From Castellaniella sp049650445 (lineage in GTDB: Bacteria; Pseudomonadota; Gammaproteobacteria; Burkholderiales; Burkholderiaceae_B), in assembly GCF_049650445.1 (NCBI RefSeq), contig NZ_JBASAD010000016.1, positions 177,417 to 241,416 on the forward strand: a DNA stretch of 64,000 nucleotides, in the 5' to 3' direction. The first letter of the stretch is position 1. Each line of letters starts with the position of its first letter. The notes beneath the pieces were generated by a model. It saw only the letters and a program-made list of their open reading frames with translations. It was not told the origin of the DNA and did no database searches. The translations under genes and the position numbers were made by a program. Below, in pieces: positions 32,632 through 41,377 of the stretch.

Positions 32632-33336
32632 TCAGGCCTTGACGCCGAGATAGCGTTCGATGATCTCACCGTTTTCGTGCAGGTCCTTGGGCGTACCCTC
32701 GTACACCACATGGCCGTTGTTGACGATGTAGGCGCGGTCGGCCAGCGACAGCGCGGCACGCACGTTCTGTTCCACGATCACGATCGTCTGGCCCGCGTCC
32801 GCCAACTGGCGGCATACGGACATCAGATCGCGCACGATCAGCGGGGCCAGCCCTTCGAAGGGCTCGTCCAGCAGGATGATGTCGGCGTTGCGTATCATGG
32901 CCCGCGCGATCGCCAGCATCTGCTGCTCGCCCCCGGACAACTGCTTGCCCCGGTTGCGCTTGCGTTCGGCCAGGCGCGGGAAGGTCGCGTAGATCTCGTC
33001 CAGGGTGCGCGGTTTGGGCGCCGTCATGGCCGCCAACTGCAGGTTTTCCTGCACCGAGATCGAGCCGAACACGCGGCGTTCCTCAGGCACCAACTGGATG
33101 CCCAGCGCCGCGCGGCCGTAGGGCGGCAGATGCTGGATTTCCACGCCTCTGTGGCGGATGGTGCCGGACTTGACCTCGACCATGCCCATCAGGGATTTCA
33201 TCGTGGTGCTCTTGCCGGCCCCATTGCGCCCCAGCAGGGCCACGACCTCGTGTTCCTCGATCCGCATCGAGACGTCGAACAGGATGTGCGAGTCACCGTA
33301 ATAGCTGTTGATCTTGTCGATTTCAAGCAGACTCAT
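32632..33336 (-). CDS. livF: Branched-chain amino acid/amide ABC transporter ATPase LivF
   Basis: 234 residues from ATG 33336 (MSLLEIDKINSYYGDSHIL). Walker A GRNGAGKST, signature LSGGEQQMLAIARAM, Walker B IILLDEPFEGL. The EQN switch (VIVEQNVRAAL) is characteristic of LivF. It forms the second nucleotide-binding subunit with the LivG half of the upstream fusion protein, whose end overlaps this start by 14 bp. It is the last gene of the Liv operon. Confidence 0.94.
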   Translation of the reverse strand: MSLLEIDKINSYYGDSHILFDVSMRIEEHEVVALLGRNGAGKSTTMKSLMGMVEVKSGTIRHRGVEIQHLPPYGRAALGIQLVPEERRVFGSISVQENLQLAAMTAPKPRTLDEIYATFPRLAERKRNRGKQLSGGEQQMLAIARAMIRNADIILLDEPFEGLAPLIVRDLMSVCRQLADAGQTIVIVEQNVRAALSLADRAYIVNNGHVVYEGTPKDLHENGEIIERYLGVKA

Positions 33337-35206
33337 CGTCCATCCCTCCAAGGTAGGCGGCCTGGACCGACGGATCCCTGCGGATTTCGTCCGGCGTGCC
33401 TTCGGTCAGTTTGCGGCCTTCGTACAGCACCGTGATGCGCTCGGCCAGCTCGAACATGGCGTCCATATCGTGCTCGACGATCACCATGCTGCGGCCCTGG
33501 CGGATCGACTTGAGCAGCGCCACCACCAGAACGCGCTCCTCGGGTCCGAGGCCCGCCAGCGGCTCGTCGAACAGCAGCACGTTGGCGCCCGTGGCCAGCG
33601 CCAGACCGATCTCCAGACGGCGCTTTTCGCCGTAGGACATTTCCGAGACCTGCGTGTCGGCATGATGGCTGAGATCCACCAGCGCGATGGCCGCGTTGAC
33701 CTGGGAATCCAGGTGATCGGAATGCAGGCTGCTCAGCAGATCGCTGCGATAGCGCCCGCGCAACCGCGCCAGCACCGGAATCATCATGTTCTGGCGCACG
33801 GTCAGGTGTTCGAAGAGCTGGTTGATCTGGTAGCTCTTGCTCATGCCCAACTGGCAGACCGAGGTCACGCCGATGCCGGTGATTTCCTGGCCTCGGAAGA
33901 AGACCTGACCCGTGGTCGTCGGCAATTCGCCCGCCAGCATCGCGAAGAAGGTGGACTTGCCGGCGCCGTTGGGGCCGATCACGCCATGGAGTTCGCCTTC
34001 ACGCAGGGTGAAGTCGATATCCGAGTTGGCCTTCAGGCCGCCGTAATGCTTGCTGACGCCTCGCGCCTCCAGCACCGGCGCGCCGGGCCGGGTCGTCGCC
34101 AGAGGAGGCACGATATCCAGCTCACTGGCCACTTTGCTGCTGGCGTCGGCATCGATGCCCGCAGGCAGCTTGCGCGTCCGTTGCCAGAGCTGGATGATGG
34201 CACCGGCCACACCACGGCGAAACACCGTCACCAGCACGACGAAGACCACCCCCAGGATCAGTTTCCAGTAGGGTCCCAGACTGCCCACCTGCTGCAGACC
34301 ATCGTACAGGTAGAGCCAGATGGTCGCACCCAGCAGCGGCCCCAGCAGCGTGCCGGCCCCGCCCATCACGGTCTGGATCACCAGTTGCGCCGAGGTATCC
34401 AGCGAGAAGGCATCGGGTGGCATGTAGGACTGGAACAACCCCAGCAAGCCGCCCGCCAGACCGCCGTAGGCAGCCGCCACGACGAAGACCATGAGCTTGT
34501 ACGACTGGATCGAATGGCCCAGTGCGGTCGCGCGCTTGGGATTGCCCTGGATGGCTTTGAGCACGGCGCCGAACGGCGAGCGCACGATGCGACGGGCGAT
34601 GAGATAGCCGACGAAGAACACCAGCGCCACGAACCAGTACATGGGCCAGCCGCTGCCGATCTTGATGTTGATGAAGCCCAGCGCGATTTCAGGCGACGGC
34701 ACGCCCGCGATCCCGTTTTCCCCCCCGGTGTACTCCTTGAAGACCGAGTTTTCCATGAAGAAGAACATCTCGCCGAAGGCCAAGGTGCTCATGGCAAAGT
34801 AAATGCCCGTGCGCCGCAAGGTGAGATAACCGATGAGCAAGCCCATGACGGCGGCCGCGACCGTGCCGATGGCCAGCGCCAGCAGCATGTTGGGCACGAC
34901 CCCGTCGGTCAGCAGATAGGCCGTGACGAATCCGCCCGTGCCAAAAAAAGCCGCCTGGCCGAAGGACAACAGTCCGGTGTAGCCGAACAGCAGATCGAAA
35001 CCCAGGCCGAACAGGCCGAGGATCAGGATCCGGGTCAGCAAATCGGGGCTCATGCCGATGGCCGGCAAGATGAAAGGCGCCAGGATCAGGCCGAGTCCTA
35101 CCCACATTTCGGGCAGCCGTCCACGCATGATCATGCCTCCCCCTCCCTGTTTGACAGACCGGGCCGAACCAGCGGCTTCGGCCATCGTTGATTGAGATGA
35201 ACTCAT
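33323..35206 (-). CDS. livM-livG: Fused LivM-LivG: ABC permease plus ATPase
   Basis: 627 residues. Residues about 30-345 are a LivM permease (ILGLFGLGFDLLFGYTGLLS, then FGQAAFFG and TGIYFAMSTLAFGEM). A linker of about 25 residues (DADASSKVASELDIVPP) joins it to a LivG ATPase (about 375-627) with Walker A GPNGAGKST, signature MSYGEKRRLEIGLAL and Walker B VLLFDEPLAGLGP followed by IVEHDM. Fusions of this kind are known but less common than separate genes. The frame is continuous with no stop, so it is a true fusion in this sequence. Overlaps of 4 bp with livH and 14 bp with livF indicate tight coupling. Confidence 0.93.
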   Translation of the reverse strand: MSSSQSTMAEAAGSARSVKQGGGGMIMRGRLPEMWVGLGLILAPFILPAIGMSPDLLTRILILGLFGLGFDLLFGYTGLLSFGQAAFFGTGGFVTAYLLTDGVVPNMLLALAIGTVAAAVMGLLIGYLTLRRTGIYFAMSTLAFGEMFFFMENSVFKEYTGGENGIAGVPSPEIALGFINIKIGSGWPMYWFVALVFFVGYLIARRIVRSPFGAVLKAIQGNPKRATALGHSIQSYKLMVFVVAAAYGGLAGGLLGLFQSYMPPDAFSLDTSAQLVIQTVMGGAGTLLGPLLGATIWLYLYDGLQQVGSLGPYWKLILGVVFVVLVTVFRRGVAGAIIQLWQRTRKLPAGIDADASSKVASELDIVPPLATTRPGAPVLEARGVSKHYGGLKANSDIDFTLREGELHGVIGPNGAGKSTFFAMLAGELPTTTGQVFFRGQEITGIGVTSVCQLGMSKSYQINQLFEHLTVRQNMMIPVLARLRGRYRSDLLSSLHSDHLDSQVNAAIALVDLSHHADTQVSEMSYGEKRRLEIGLALATGANVLLFDEPLAGLGPEERVLVVALLKSIRQGRSMVIVEHDMDAMFELAERITVLYEGRKLTEGTPDEIRRDPSVQAAYLGGMDDESA

Positions 35207-36069
35207 TCCCGACCCTCCTGACCCATGAGACCTTGCGGACGGAACACCAGCACCAGTGCCATGGCGACGAACAGCATCACATCGGAATACTGAGGATTCA
35301 CCATGGCCGTGAGGCTGAGAATTTCTCCGGCGATGATGCCGCCCACGATGGCGCCCGGGAAAGATCCCACGCCGCCGATCACCACCACCACGAAGGATTC
35401 GACCAGGTAGCGAAAGCCCATGTCAGGCGTCAGCGCCACGATGGGCGAATTGACCACCCCGGCAAACCCGGCCGCCATGGTGCCCAGGCCGAACACCACC
35501 AGGAAGGCCCGCTTGATGTTGATGCCCAGGGCATCGACCATCTGCGCATCTTCGATGCCCGCGCGCACCACCAGACCCAGGCTGGTGCGATACAGGATGA
35601 AATACAGCACCAGCAGGGTCACTGCCGCAATGGCGAGCGTTTCCAGCCGGTACATCGGATAAATGAGCGAACCGATCTTGGCGATCCCCATGCCCCATTC
35701 AGGCGGTGAGACCGACAGACTGACGCCGCCGTAAATGCCGCGGATGATTTCGATCAGAATGATGCTCAGGCCGAACGTGACCAGGATCTGGTCTTCGGGC
35801 GGACGGCTGTAGAACTTGCGCATCAGGCCGCGCTCTATGACCAGACCGCAGGCCAGCGCCACGGCGGCCCCGCCGGCCAGGGCCAGCACGAACGACCCCG
35901 TCAGGTCGTAGACCGTATAGCCCGCATACCCCCCCACGACGAACAGCGCGCCGTGAGCAAAATTGATGACACCGAGCGTGCCGTAAATGATGGTCAGGCC
36001 GGTACTGATCAACGCCAACAACAAACCGGTCGTCAGCCCATTGAATAATTGCGAGAGAAACAATGACAT
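35203..36069 (-). CDS. livH: Branched-chain amino acid/amide ABC transporter permease LivH
   Basis: A 288-residue inner-membrane permease with about eight hydrophobic segments. It has the LivH N-terminus LFNGLTTGLLLALISTGLTI and then YGTLGVINFAHGALFV, and the coupling-loop motif MVDALGINIKRAFLVVFGLG near residue 190. It is the second gene of the operon, overlapping the LivMG fusion by ATGA. It pairs with the LivM half to form the membrane pore. Confidence 0.95.
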   Translation of the reverse strand: MSLFLSQLFNGLTTGLLLALISTGLTIIYGTLGVINFAHGALFVVGGYAGYTVYDLTGSFVLALAGGAAVALACGLVIERGLMRKFYSRPPEDQILVTFGLSIILIEIIRGIYGGVSLSVSPPEWGMGIAKIGSLIYPMYRLETLAIAAVTLLVLYFILYRTSLGLVVRAGIEDAQMVDALGINIKRAFLVVFGLGTMAAGFAGVVNSPIVALTPDMGFRYLVESFVVVVIGGVGSFPGAIVGGIIAGEILSLTAMVNPQYSDVMLFVAMALVLVFRPQGLMGQEGRE

Positions 36070-36142
36070 GCTCGGGTACCTCCTTCAAGTCCCGGACAGT
36101 GGCCGCTCCCGGGGCCGCAAAGCCCCGGGAGGAACGGATTGC

Positions 36143-37504
36143 TCAGATGTAATCACCCAATTTGCAACCCAGCACACCCAGGTCCGGCACGACGTCCTTG
36201 CCCTCGACGATCTGGACGATTTCGTAGTAATCGTCCGGGTTCTTCATGTCGGCCTTTTTCTTGCCGCGCATGACCGGGAAGTTGACGATGCCCTGGTGGT
36301 CCTCGGGGCGAATCGAGAATGGCCCGGTGGCGAGATTCAGGACGGCACCCGATTCCAGGGACTTGATGACGTCGGGCGGATACAGCCCCCCTGCGCGTTC
36401 GACGGCCGCTGCCCAGACCATCACGGCCAGATAGGCATAGAAGGACGAGTCGCGCGGCATGCCCTTGAATTTCTTCTGGTAGGCTTCGACGAAGTGCTTG
36501 GCCTCGGGGTACTTGTCCTGCATGGTCCACCAGAACCCCTGGGCCACGATGACGCCTGCCATCAGATCGGCGCCGACTTCCTCTTCGATGTAGGCCGAGC
36601 TGTAAGGCACGACGACTTTCATCTTGTCGAGCAGACCGAACTGTTTGGCCTGCTTGATGGCATTGGCGGCATCCGCGCCATAGGCCACGCACACCAGCAC
36701 ATCGGCATCGGTATTGGCAATGTTGATCAGGTAGGAACTGTAGTCCTTGGCGCCCAGCGGGTGGACCTGGTTGGTGACCGTCGTCCAGCCTTCTTTTTCG
36801 GTGAATTCCTTCATCGACTGCGTGGTGGTGTGGCCGTACGTGTAGTCGGGCGTCAGGTACGCGGCCTTGCGGTTCTTGCCGAGTTCCTTGGCAGCCACGG
36901 GCGCAACCGCCTTGCAGGCCATGTAGGCGAAATAGCAGGGGCGGAAGCCATAGCGCTGGCAATCGACGCCGGTGGTTTCATTGGAACCGGAAATGGCCGT
37001 GAAATACGGCGTATGTTCGCGGTTGCAGACCTTTTCCAGGGCAATGGCCACCGCGCTGCTGGTGCTGCCGGAGATCATCATCGCCTTGTTGTCGTGGATG
37101 AATCGCGTGGCCGACTGCACGCCGGTGTTGGGTTTCGTTTCAGCATCGGCCGATACGATTTTCAGCGGCTTGCCCAGCACCCCTTTCTTGAGGTCGGGAG
37201 AAATGCCCTTGAGGATGGGATCGCCATTGTTGATGTGCTCGACGGCCAGTTCGTAGCCGCGCTGCTGCGCGGCGCCTTGCGCCGAATACGGGCCGGTCAG
37301 ATCGACGGTCAGGCCCAGGACGATGGAGTCGCCCTCCGAACCTGCAGGCCAGGCCCCCAGGGGTTTCTTGTCGTCGGCCAGCGCAACTCGGGCGGCGCCG
37401 GGCATCAGCATGCCACCGGCCACCCCGGCAGCCCCGGCCTTCAGCACCGAACGGCGCTTGACCTGCGTCTGCATGGCTTGTCCCAAAGTCTTGTTGTCTT
37501 TCAT
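36143..37504 (-). CDS. Periplasmic substrate-binding protein of the Liv system, Tat-type signal
   Basis: 453 residues from ATG 37504, preceded by AGGAGA. The N-terminus has KRRSVLKAGAAGVAGGML, a twin-arginine-like export signal, which is unusual because most Liv binding proteins use Sec. The mature protein is a type I periplasmic-binding fold of the Peripla_BP_6 group (IVLGLTVDLTGPYSAQG, then ISGSTSSAVAIALEKVC). The size and sequence fit amide-, urea- or amino-acid-binding subgroups; the ligand cannot be read out. First gene of the operon, so it likely determines what the LivHMGF transporter imports. Confidence 0.9.
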   Translation of the reverse strand: MKDNKTLGQAMQTQVKRRSVLKAGAAGVAGGMLMPGAARVALADDKKPLGAWPAGSEGDSIVLGLTVDLTGPYSAQGAAQQRGYELAVEHINNGDPILKGISPDLKKGVLGKPLKIVSADAETKPNTGVQSATRFIHDNKAMMISGSTSSAVAIALEKVCNREHTPYFTAISGSNETTGVDCQRYGFRPCYFAYMACKAVAPVAAKELGKNRKAAYLTPDYTYGHTTTQSMKEFTEKEGWTTVTNQVHPLGAKDYSSYLINIANTDADVLVCVAYGADAANAIKQAKQFGLLDKMKVVVPYSSAYIEEEVGADLMAGVIVAQGFWWTMQDKYPEAKHFVEAYQKKFKGMPRDSSFYAYLAVMVWAAAVERAGGLYPPDVIKSLESGAVLNLATGPFSIRPEDHQGIVNFPVMRGKKKADMKNPDDYYEIVQIVEGKDVVPDLGVLGCKLGDYI

Positions 37505-37682
37505 TGGTTTGTCTCCTGGTAAGTGGCCCCGGGCACCGGATGCACCCGGCTGAAACACAGTCATTCCAGCTAAAACCGCGATTTATTTTTGTGTGAAACA
37601 GCTTTGTTTTTATCTCTGCAGTCAATCGCGGACCGGATTTTCAAAGGGCCGGATTTCTGCGTGATGCTATTAGTAAAATTTG

Positions 37683-37703
37683 AAACTTACGCAAAACTTA
37701 CGC
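37683..37703. repeat. Tandem 10-mer AAACTTACGC, 11-base period
   Basis: Two exact copies, 37683-37692 and 37694-37703, one helical turn apart, about 180 bases upstream of the Liv binding-protein start. The spacing is typical for regulators binding the same face of DNA. Confidence 0.5.
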
Positions 37704-37816
37704 TCATCAGACAAGGGCCGATGCGAAGCGGACAGGGGGCTGAGAACACGTGCTTACTCCGTACAGAGGAGTGACGTATCTCTTTGATTCAGAAAAGCAA
37801 TTTATTTTAATCTTGA

Positions 37817-37909
37817 ATGATGCAGTGCAAAATAATCAGGGTTATCACTTAAGGGAAAACCGCAGTTATGAATAACCCCTAAATCACCCCTGATATTGCA
37901 CTGCATCAT
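37817..37909. repeat. 93-bp imperfect inverted repeat, AT-rich
   Basis: The outer arms ATGATGCAGTGCAA (37817-37830) and TTGCACTGCATCAT (37896-37909) are exact complements. Pairing continues inward with ATCAGGG against CCCTGAT. An alternative inner stem is GGGTTAT/ATAACCC. It could fold as one long RNA hairpin or two competing ones; no ORF is inside. Confidence 0.7.
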
Positions 37910-37910
37910 G

Positions 37911-37935
37911 AAAAACGGGACCCTCGGGTCCCGTT
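37911..37935 (-). terminator. Intrinsic terminator of the HIT-family gene
   Basis: The stem AACGGGACC with loop CTCG; on the minus strand it is followed by the T-run at 37911-37915. It is 37 bases downstream of the HIT stop codon. Confidence 0.85.
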
Positions 37936-37972
37936 CATTCAAACTCAAAATATCGGTTCAGGCAGACTGGAT

Positions 37973-38377
37973 TCAACCCAATCGAATGCGCGCGGCATAT
38001 TCGCGCAACACATCCATGCCCGGATCCTTGCGCGGCCAGATCAGGCCCACGCCGTCATCTTCGTAGCGCGGCAGCACGTGGATATGGGCGTGCGGCACCG
38101 TCTGCCAGCCGGCCGGACGATTGGCCTGCAGCAGTGTCAGCCCCTCGGGCTGAAAGGCGTCCTGGACGGCGCGTGCCACGCGATAGGCCAGGCGCATCAG
38201 TTCAGCCGCCAGATCCTCGTCCATGTCGAGCAAGGTGGCATAAGGCTCGCAGGTCGCCACCAGCACATGGCCCGGGTTCAACTGACCGGCATCCATGAAG
38301 GCGAACACACGGGCGTCGCGATGAATGATGGCGGCCGGGATCTCGCCGGCCAGAATGCGGGTGAAGACGGTTTCCAT
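37973..38377 (-). CDS. HIT-family nucleotide hydrolase
   Basis: 134 residues from ATG 38377 (METVFTRILAGEIPAAII). The active-site histidine triad is HAHIHVLPR at about residue 95. The N-terminal half has the usual FMDAGQLNPGHVLVAT segment. HIT proteins hydrolyse nucleotide phosphoramidates or dinucleotides; the exact substrate is unknown. It lies 71 bp downstream of the dpp operon end on the same strand and has its own terminator. Confidence 0.9.
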   Translation of the reverse strand: METVFTRILAGEIPAAIIHRDARVFAFMDAGQLNPGHVLVATCEPYATLLDMDEDLAAELMRLAYRVARAVQDAFQPEGLTLLQANRPAGWQTVPHAHIHVLPRYEDDGVGLIWPRKDPGMDVLREYAARIRLG

Positions 38378-38448
38378 AGGGGATGCACACTCCGGAAAGG
38401 CCCGTGGCCGGGATAGGGTCCGGCCACGGTAGCACATCCTGTCTCAGC

Positions 38449-39480
38449 CTAGGGGGACGGAGTGCCCATATCCTGTTCGACGGCAAAGCAGGCGACCTGC
38501 CGGCCGCCTTGCGAGAGCAGGGCCGGCAGGCGCTCGCGGCACACCGGCATGACCCGGTGGCAGCGGGAACTGAACGGACAACCGGGCGGCGGATTCAGCG
38601 GGCTGGGCAATTCGCCCGACAGCTTGATGCGCTCGCGCCGGTCGGCGTCGTTCAGGCGCGGCGTGGCCGACAGCAGCGCCTGGGTGTAGGGGTGCAGCGG
38701 CTGGCCGAAGATCGCTTCCTTGGTGCCCTGCTCCACCACCCGGCCCAGGTACATGACCATGACTTCGTCGGCCAGATGCTCGACCACCGACAGGTCGTGA
38801 GAAATGAACACGTAGGACAGGCCCAGATCGCGCTGCAGGTCCTGCATCAGGTTCAGTACCTGGGCACGCACCGACACGTCCAGCGCCGAGACGGCCTCGT
38901 CCGCCACCAGAATCTCGGGCTCCAGCATCAGCCCCCGGGCGATGGCGATGCGCTGGCGCTGGCCCCCGGAGAACATGTGCGGATAGCGGCCGTAGTGTTC
39001 CGGCCGCAGGCCCACGCGCTCCATCATGGCGTGACCTTTTGCGCGGCGTTCGCGCGCATCCAGCCCGGTGTTGATGAGCAGGGGTTCTTCCAGGATGTCG
39101 CCGATGCGCTTGCGCGGGTTCAGCGAGGCATAGGGATTCTGGAAGATGATCTGGATCTTGCTGCGGCGCAGTTTCGCCAGTGCCGGATCGGCACGGGACA
39201 CGTCCTGGCCCCGGTACAGCAACTGGCCGGCGGTCGGCGGCTCGATCATGGTCAGCACGCGGGCCAGCGTGGACTTGCCGCAGCCCGATTCACCGACCAC
39301 CGCCAGGGTGCGGCCGGCCGGCAGACTGAAGGACACGCCATCCAGGGCCTTGACGGACTTGGCCGGTTTCAGGAAACCGCCGTCCACGGCGTAATGGCGC
39401 TTGAGATCGATGGCCTGCAGGACGGATTCGACGGGCGCGGCCGGCGTGGCCTGCCGCACAAGCTCTTGAAGCGTTGTCAT
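38449..39480 (-). CDS. dppF: Dipeptide ABC transporter ATPase DppF
   Basis: 343 residues. Walker A GESGCGKST, signature FSGGQRQRIAIARGL, Walker B ILVADEAVSALD. The C-terminal oligopeptide-transporter domain has the cysteine pattern CPFSSRCHRVMPVC. It is the last gene of dppABCDF, overlapping dppD by 4 bp. It energises peptide uptake together with DppD. Confidence 0.94.
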   Translation of the reverse strand: MTTLQELVRQATPAAPVESVLQAIDLKRHYAVDGGFLKPAKSVKALDGVSFSLPAGRTLAVVGESGCGKSTLARVLTMIEPPTAGQLLYRGQDVSRADPALAKLRRSKIQIIFQNPYASLNPRKRIGDILEEPLLINTGLDARERRAKGHAMMERVGLRPEHYGRYPHMFSGGQRQRIAIARGLMLEPEILVADEAVSALDVSVRAQVLNLMQDLQRDLGLSYVFISHDLSVVEHLADEVMVMYLGRVVEQGTKEAIFGQPLHPYTQALLSATPRLNDADRRERIKLSGELPSPLNPPPGCPFSSRCHRVMPVCRERLPALLSQGGRQVACFAVEQDMGTPSP

Positions 39481-40472
39481 GCTTGGATCCCCAGCGCCGC
39501 CTGCGTGGGCAGACCGGCATCATCCAGCGGGGTATGGCATTTGACCTGCCGGCCTGCAGGGCCGGCCAGTTCCGGCTCACGGACACGGCACGTTTCGGTG
39601 GCATAGGGGCAGCGTGGACTGAGCAGACAGCCCTGAGGCCGGTCGTAGCGCCCCGGGACCACGCCGGGCAGCGACACCAGGCGCTCGGCGCCCTGGGAAA
39701 ATTCCGGCAGCGCCCGCAGCAGCGCCTGTGTGTAAGGATGGCGCGGGTGGCGGAAGATGTCCGACGCAGGACCGGATTCCACCAGTTGGCCGGCGTACAT
39801 GACCAGGATGCGGTCGGCAGCCTCGGCGACCAGGGCCAGATCGTGGGTGATCAGCACCAGCCCCAGACCCTCGCTGCGTTGCAAAGACAGCAGCAGGTCC
39901 ATGATCTGGGCCTGGATGGTCACGTCCAGCGCCGTGGTGGGTTCGTCGGCGATCAGCAGGCGCGGCTTGCAGGCGATCGCCATGGCGATCATGACGCGCT
40001 GGCTCATGCCGCCCGACAACTGGTGCGGATAGGCCCGCAGGCGCGATTCAGGGTCGGGGATGCCGACCTGCTCCAGCAGTTCGATCACCCGGGTCCGCAG
40101 CGCACGGCGCGAACCGCCACCGTGGGCGCGCAGCGCCTCGGCGATCTGGTATTCGACCGTGTAGCAGGGATTCAGGCTGGTCATCGGGTCCTGGAAGATC
40201 ATCGAGACCTCGGACCCGACCAGGGATCGACGCTGCTTTTCCGGCATGCGCAGCAGATCCTGGCCATCGAAGCGCAAGGCGTCGGCATGCACCCGGCCGG
40301 GAAAGTCGATCAGCCCCATCAACGCCAGGGAACTGACGGATTTCCCCGAACCGGATTCCCCCACCAGGCCGACCACCTCGCCCGCCTGGACGCTGTAGCT
40401 GATGCGGTCCACGGCCTTGAAGGGTGCGGTTTCTTCGCCGAAATGCACGGACAGATTCTGGATTTCGAGCAT
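39477..40472 (-). CDS. dppD: Dipeptide ABC transporter ATPase DppD
   Basis: 331 residues. Walker A GESGSGKSV, signature LSGGMSQRVMIAMAI, Walker B LLIADEPTTALD. The C-terminal cluster is CLLSPRCPYATETC. It overlaps dppF by ATGA and lies 4 bp after dppC. It is the paired ATPase of DppF on the cytosolic side. Confidence 0.94.
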   Translation of the reverse strand: MLEIQNLSVHFGEETAPFKAVDRISYSVQAGEVVGLVGESGSGKSVSSLALMGLIDFPGRVHADALRFDGQDLLRMPEKQRRSLVGSEVSMIFQDPMTSLNPCYTVEYQIAEALRAHGGGSRRALRTRVIELLEQVGIPDPESRLRAYPHQLSGGMSQRVMIAMAIACKPRLLIADEPTTALDVTIQAQIMDLLLSLQRSEGLGLVLITHDLALVAEAADRILVMYAGQLVESGPASDIFRHPRHPYTQALLRALPEFSQGAERLVSLPGVVPGRYDRPQGCLLSPRCPYATETCRVREPELAGPAGRQVKCHTPLDDAGLPTQAALGIQA

Positions 40473-40476
40473 GGTC

Positions 40477-41376
40477 CTACACCTTCAGACGCGGATCGAG
40501 GGCGTCGCGCAGACCATCGCCCATCAGATTGAACGCCAGCACGGCCAGCAGGATCGCCAGGCCCGGGAAAGTCACCACCCACCAGGCGCTCTGGGCGAAC
40601 TGCAGCACGTTGGCCAGCATGGTGCCCCATTCCGGGGTGGGCGGCTGGGCACCCATGCCCAGAAAGCCCAGTGCGGCCATGTCCAGAATGGCGTTGGAAA
40701 AGCCCAGGGACGCCTGCACGATGAGCGGTGCCAGGCAGTTGGGCAGGATGTTGACGAACATCTGCCGCCAGGCGCCCGCCCCCACCACGCGCGAGGCGAT
40801 CACGTAGTCACAGGTCATTTCGCGCAGCACCGCCGCGCGCGTCAGGCGCACGTAGTGCGGCAGCGCCACGAAACTGAGCGCAAGAGACGCATTGACGATC
40901 GACGGCCCGAAGATGGCCACCAGCACCAGGGCCATCAGCAGACTGGGCAGGGCCAGCATGATGTCGACCAGGCGCATGATGGCGATATCGACGATGCCGC
41001 CCATGTAACCGGCGACGACCCCCAGGAAGATGCCCAGCACCAGCGACACGCTGACCACCAGGAACCCGACCAGCAGCGACAGGCGCGCGCCGTGCATCAG
41101 GCGCGACAGGATGTCGCGGCCCACGTCGTCGGTACCCAGGACGAAGCGCCAGGTGCCGCCATCCATCCAGGCGGGCGGCTGCAGCAGGGCATCGCGGTAC
41201 TGCGCGGACGGATCGTGCGGCGCGATCCACCCCGCAAAGATCGCGATCAGCAGCATGGCCGCGATGTAGTACAGGCCGATCAGGGCGCCGCGGTTGCGGC
41301 GGAAGTCCTGCCAGAAGGATTTGAACGGCCCCGGCGGCGCCGGGACGGTTGCAATCGCATTTGTGGTCGTGGACAT
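40477..41376 (-). CDS. dppC: Dipeptide ABC transporter permease DppC
   Basis: 299 residues. The N-terminal OppC segment is FKSFWQDFRRNRGALIGLYY. About six TM helices follow, with the EAA coupling loop containing GAGAWRQMFVNILPNCLAP. DppC forms the membrane channel with DppB, whose gene ends one base upstream of this start. Confidence 0.94.
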   Translation of the reverse strand: MSTTTNAIATVPAPPGPFKSFWQDFRRNRGALIGLYYIAAMLLIAIFAGWIAPHDPSAQYRDALLQPPAWMDGGTWRFVLGTDDVGRDILSRLMHGARLSLLVGFLVVSVSLVLGIFLGVVAGYMGGIVDIAIMRLVDIMLALPSLLMALVLVAIFGPSIVNASLALSFVALPHYVRLTRAAVLREMTCDYVIASRVVGAGAWRQMFVNILPNCLAPLIVQASLGFSNAILDMAALGFLGMGAQPPTPEWGTMLANVLQFAQSAWWVVTFPGLAILLAVLAFNLMGDGLRDALDPRLKV

Positions 41377-41377
41377 G

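Larger units (their letters stand above)
37505..37972. other. AT-rich non-coding region upstream of the Liv operon
   Basis: 468 bases without a supportable gene, markedly more AT-rich than the surroundings between 37560 and 37915. It holds the Liv operon promoter region (no clean -35/-10 recognised), a tandem 10-mer repeat, a 93-bp imperfect inverted repeat and the terminator of the HIT gene. These are listed separately. Confidence 0.8.

Noticed and set aside
37505..37972. Sigma54/NtrC-type promoter for the Liv operon
   Set aside because: GCAC-containing arms of the inverted repeat recall NtrC half sites, but no TGGCAC-N5-TTGC element was found near the gene.
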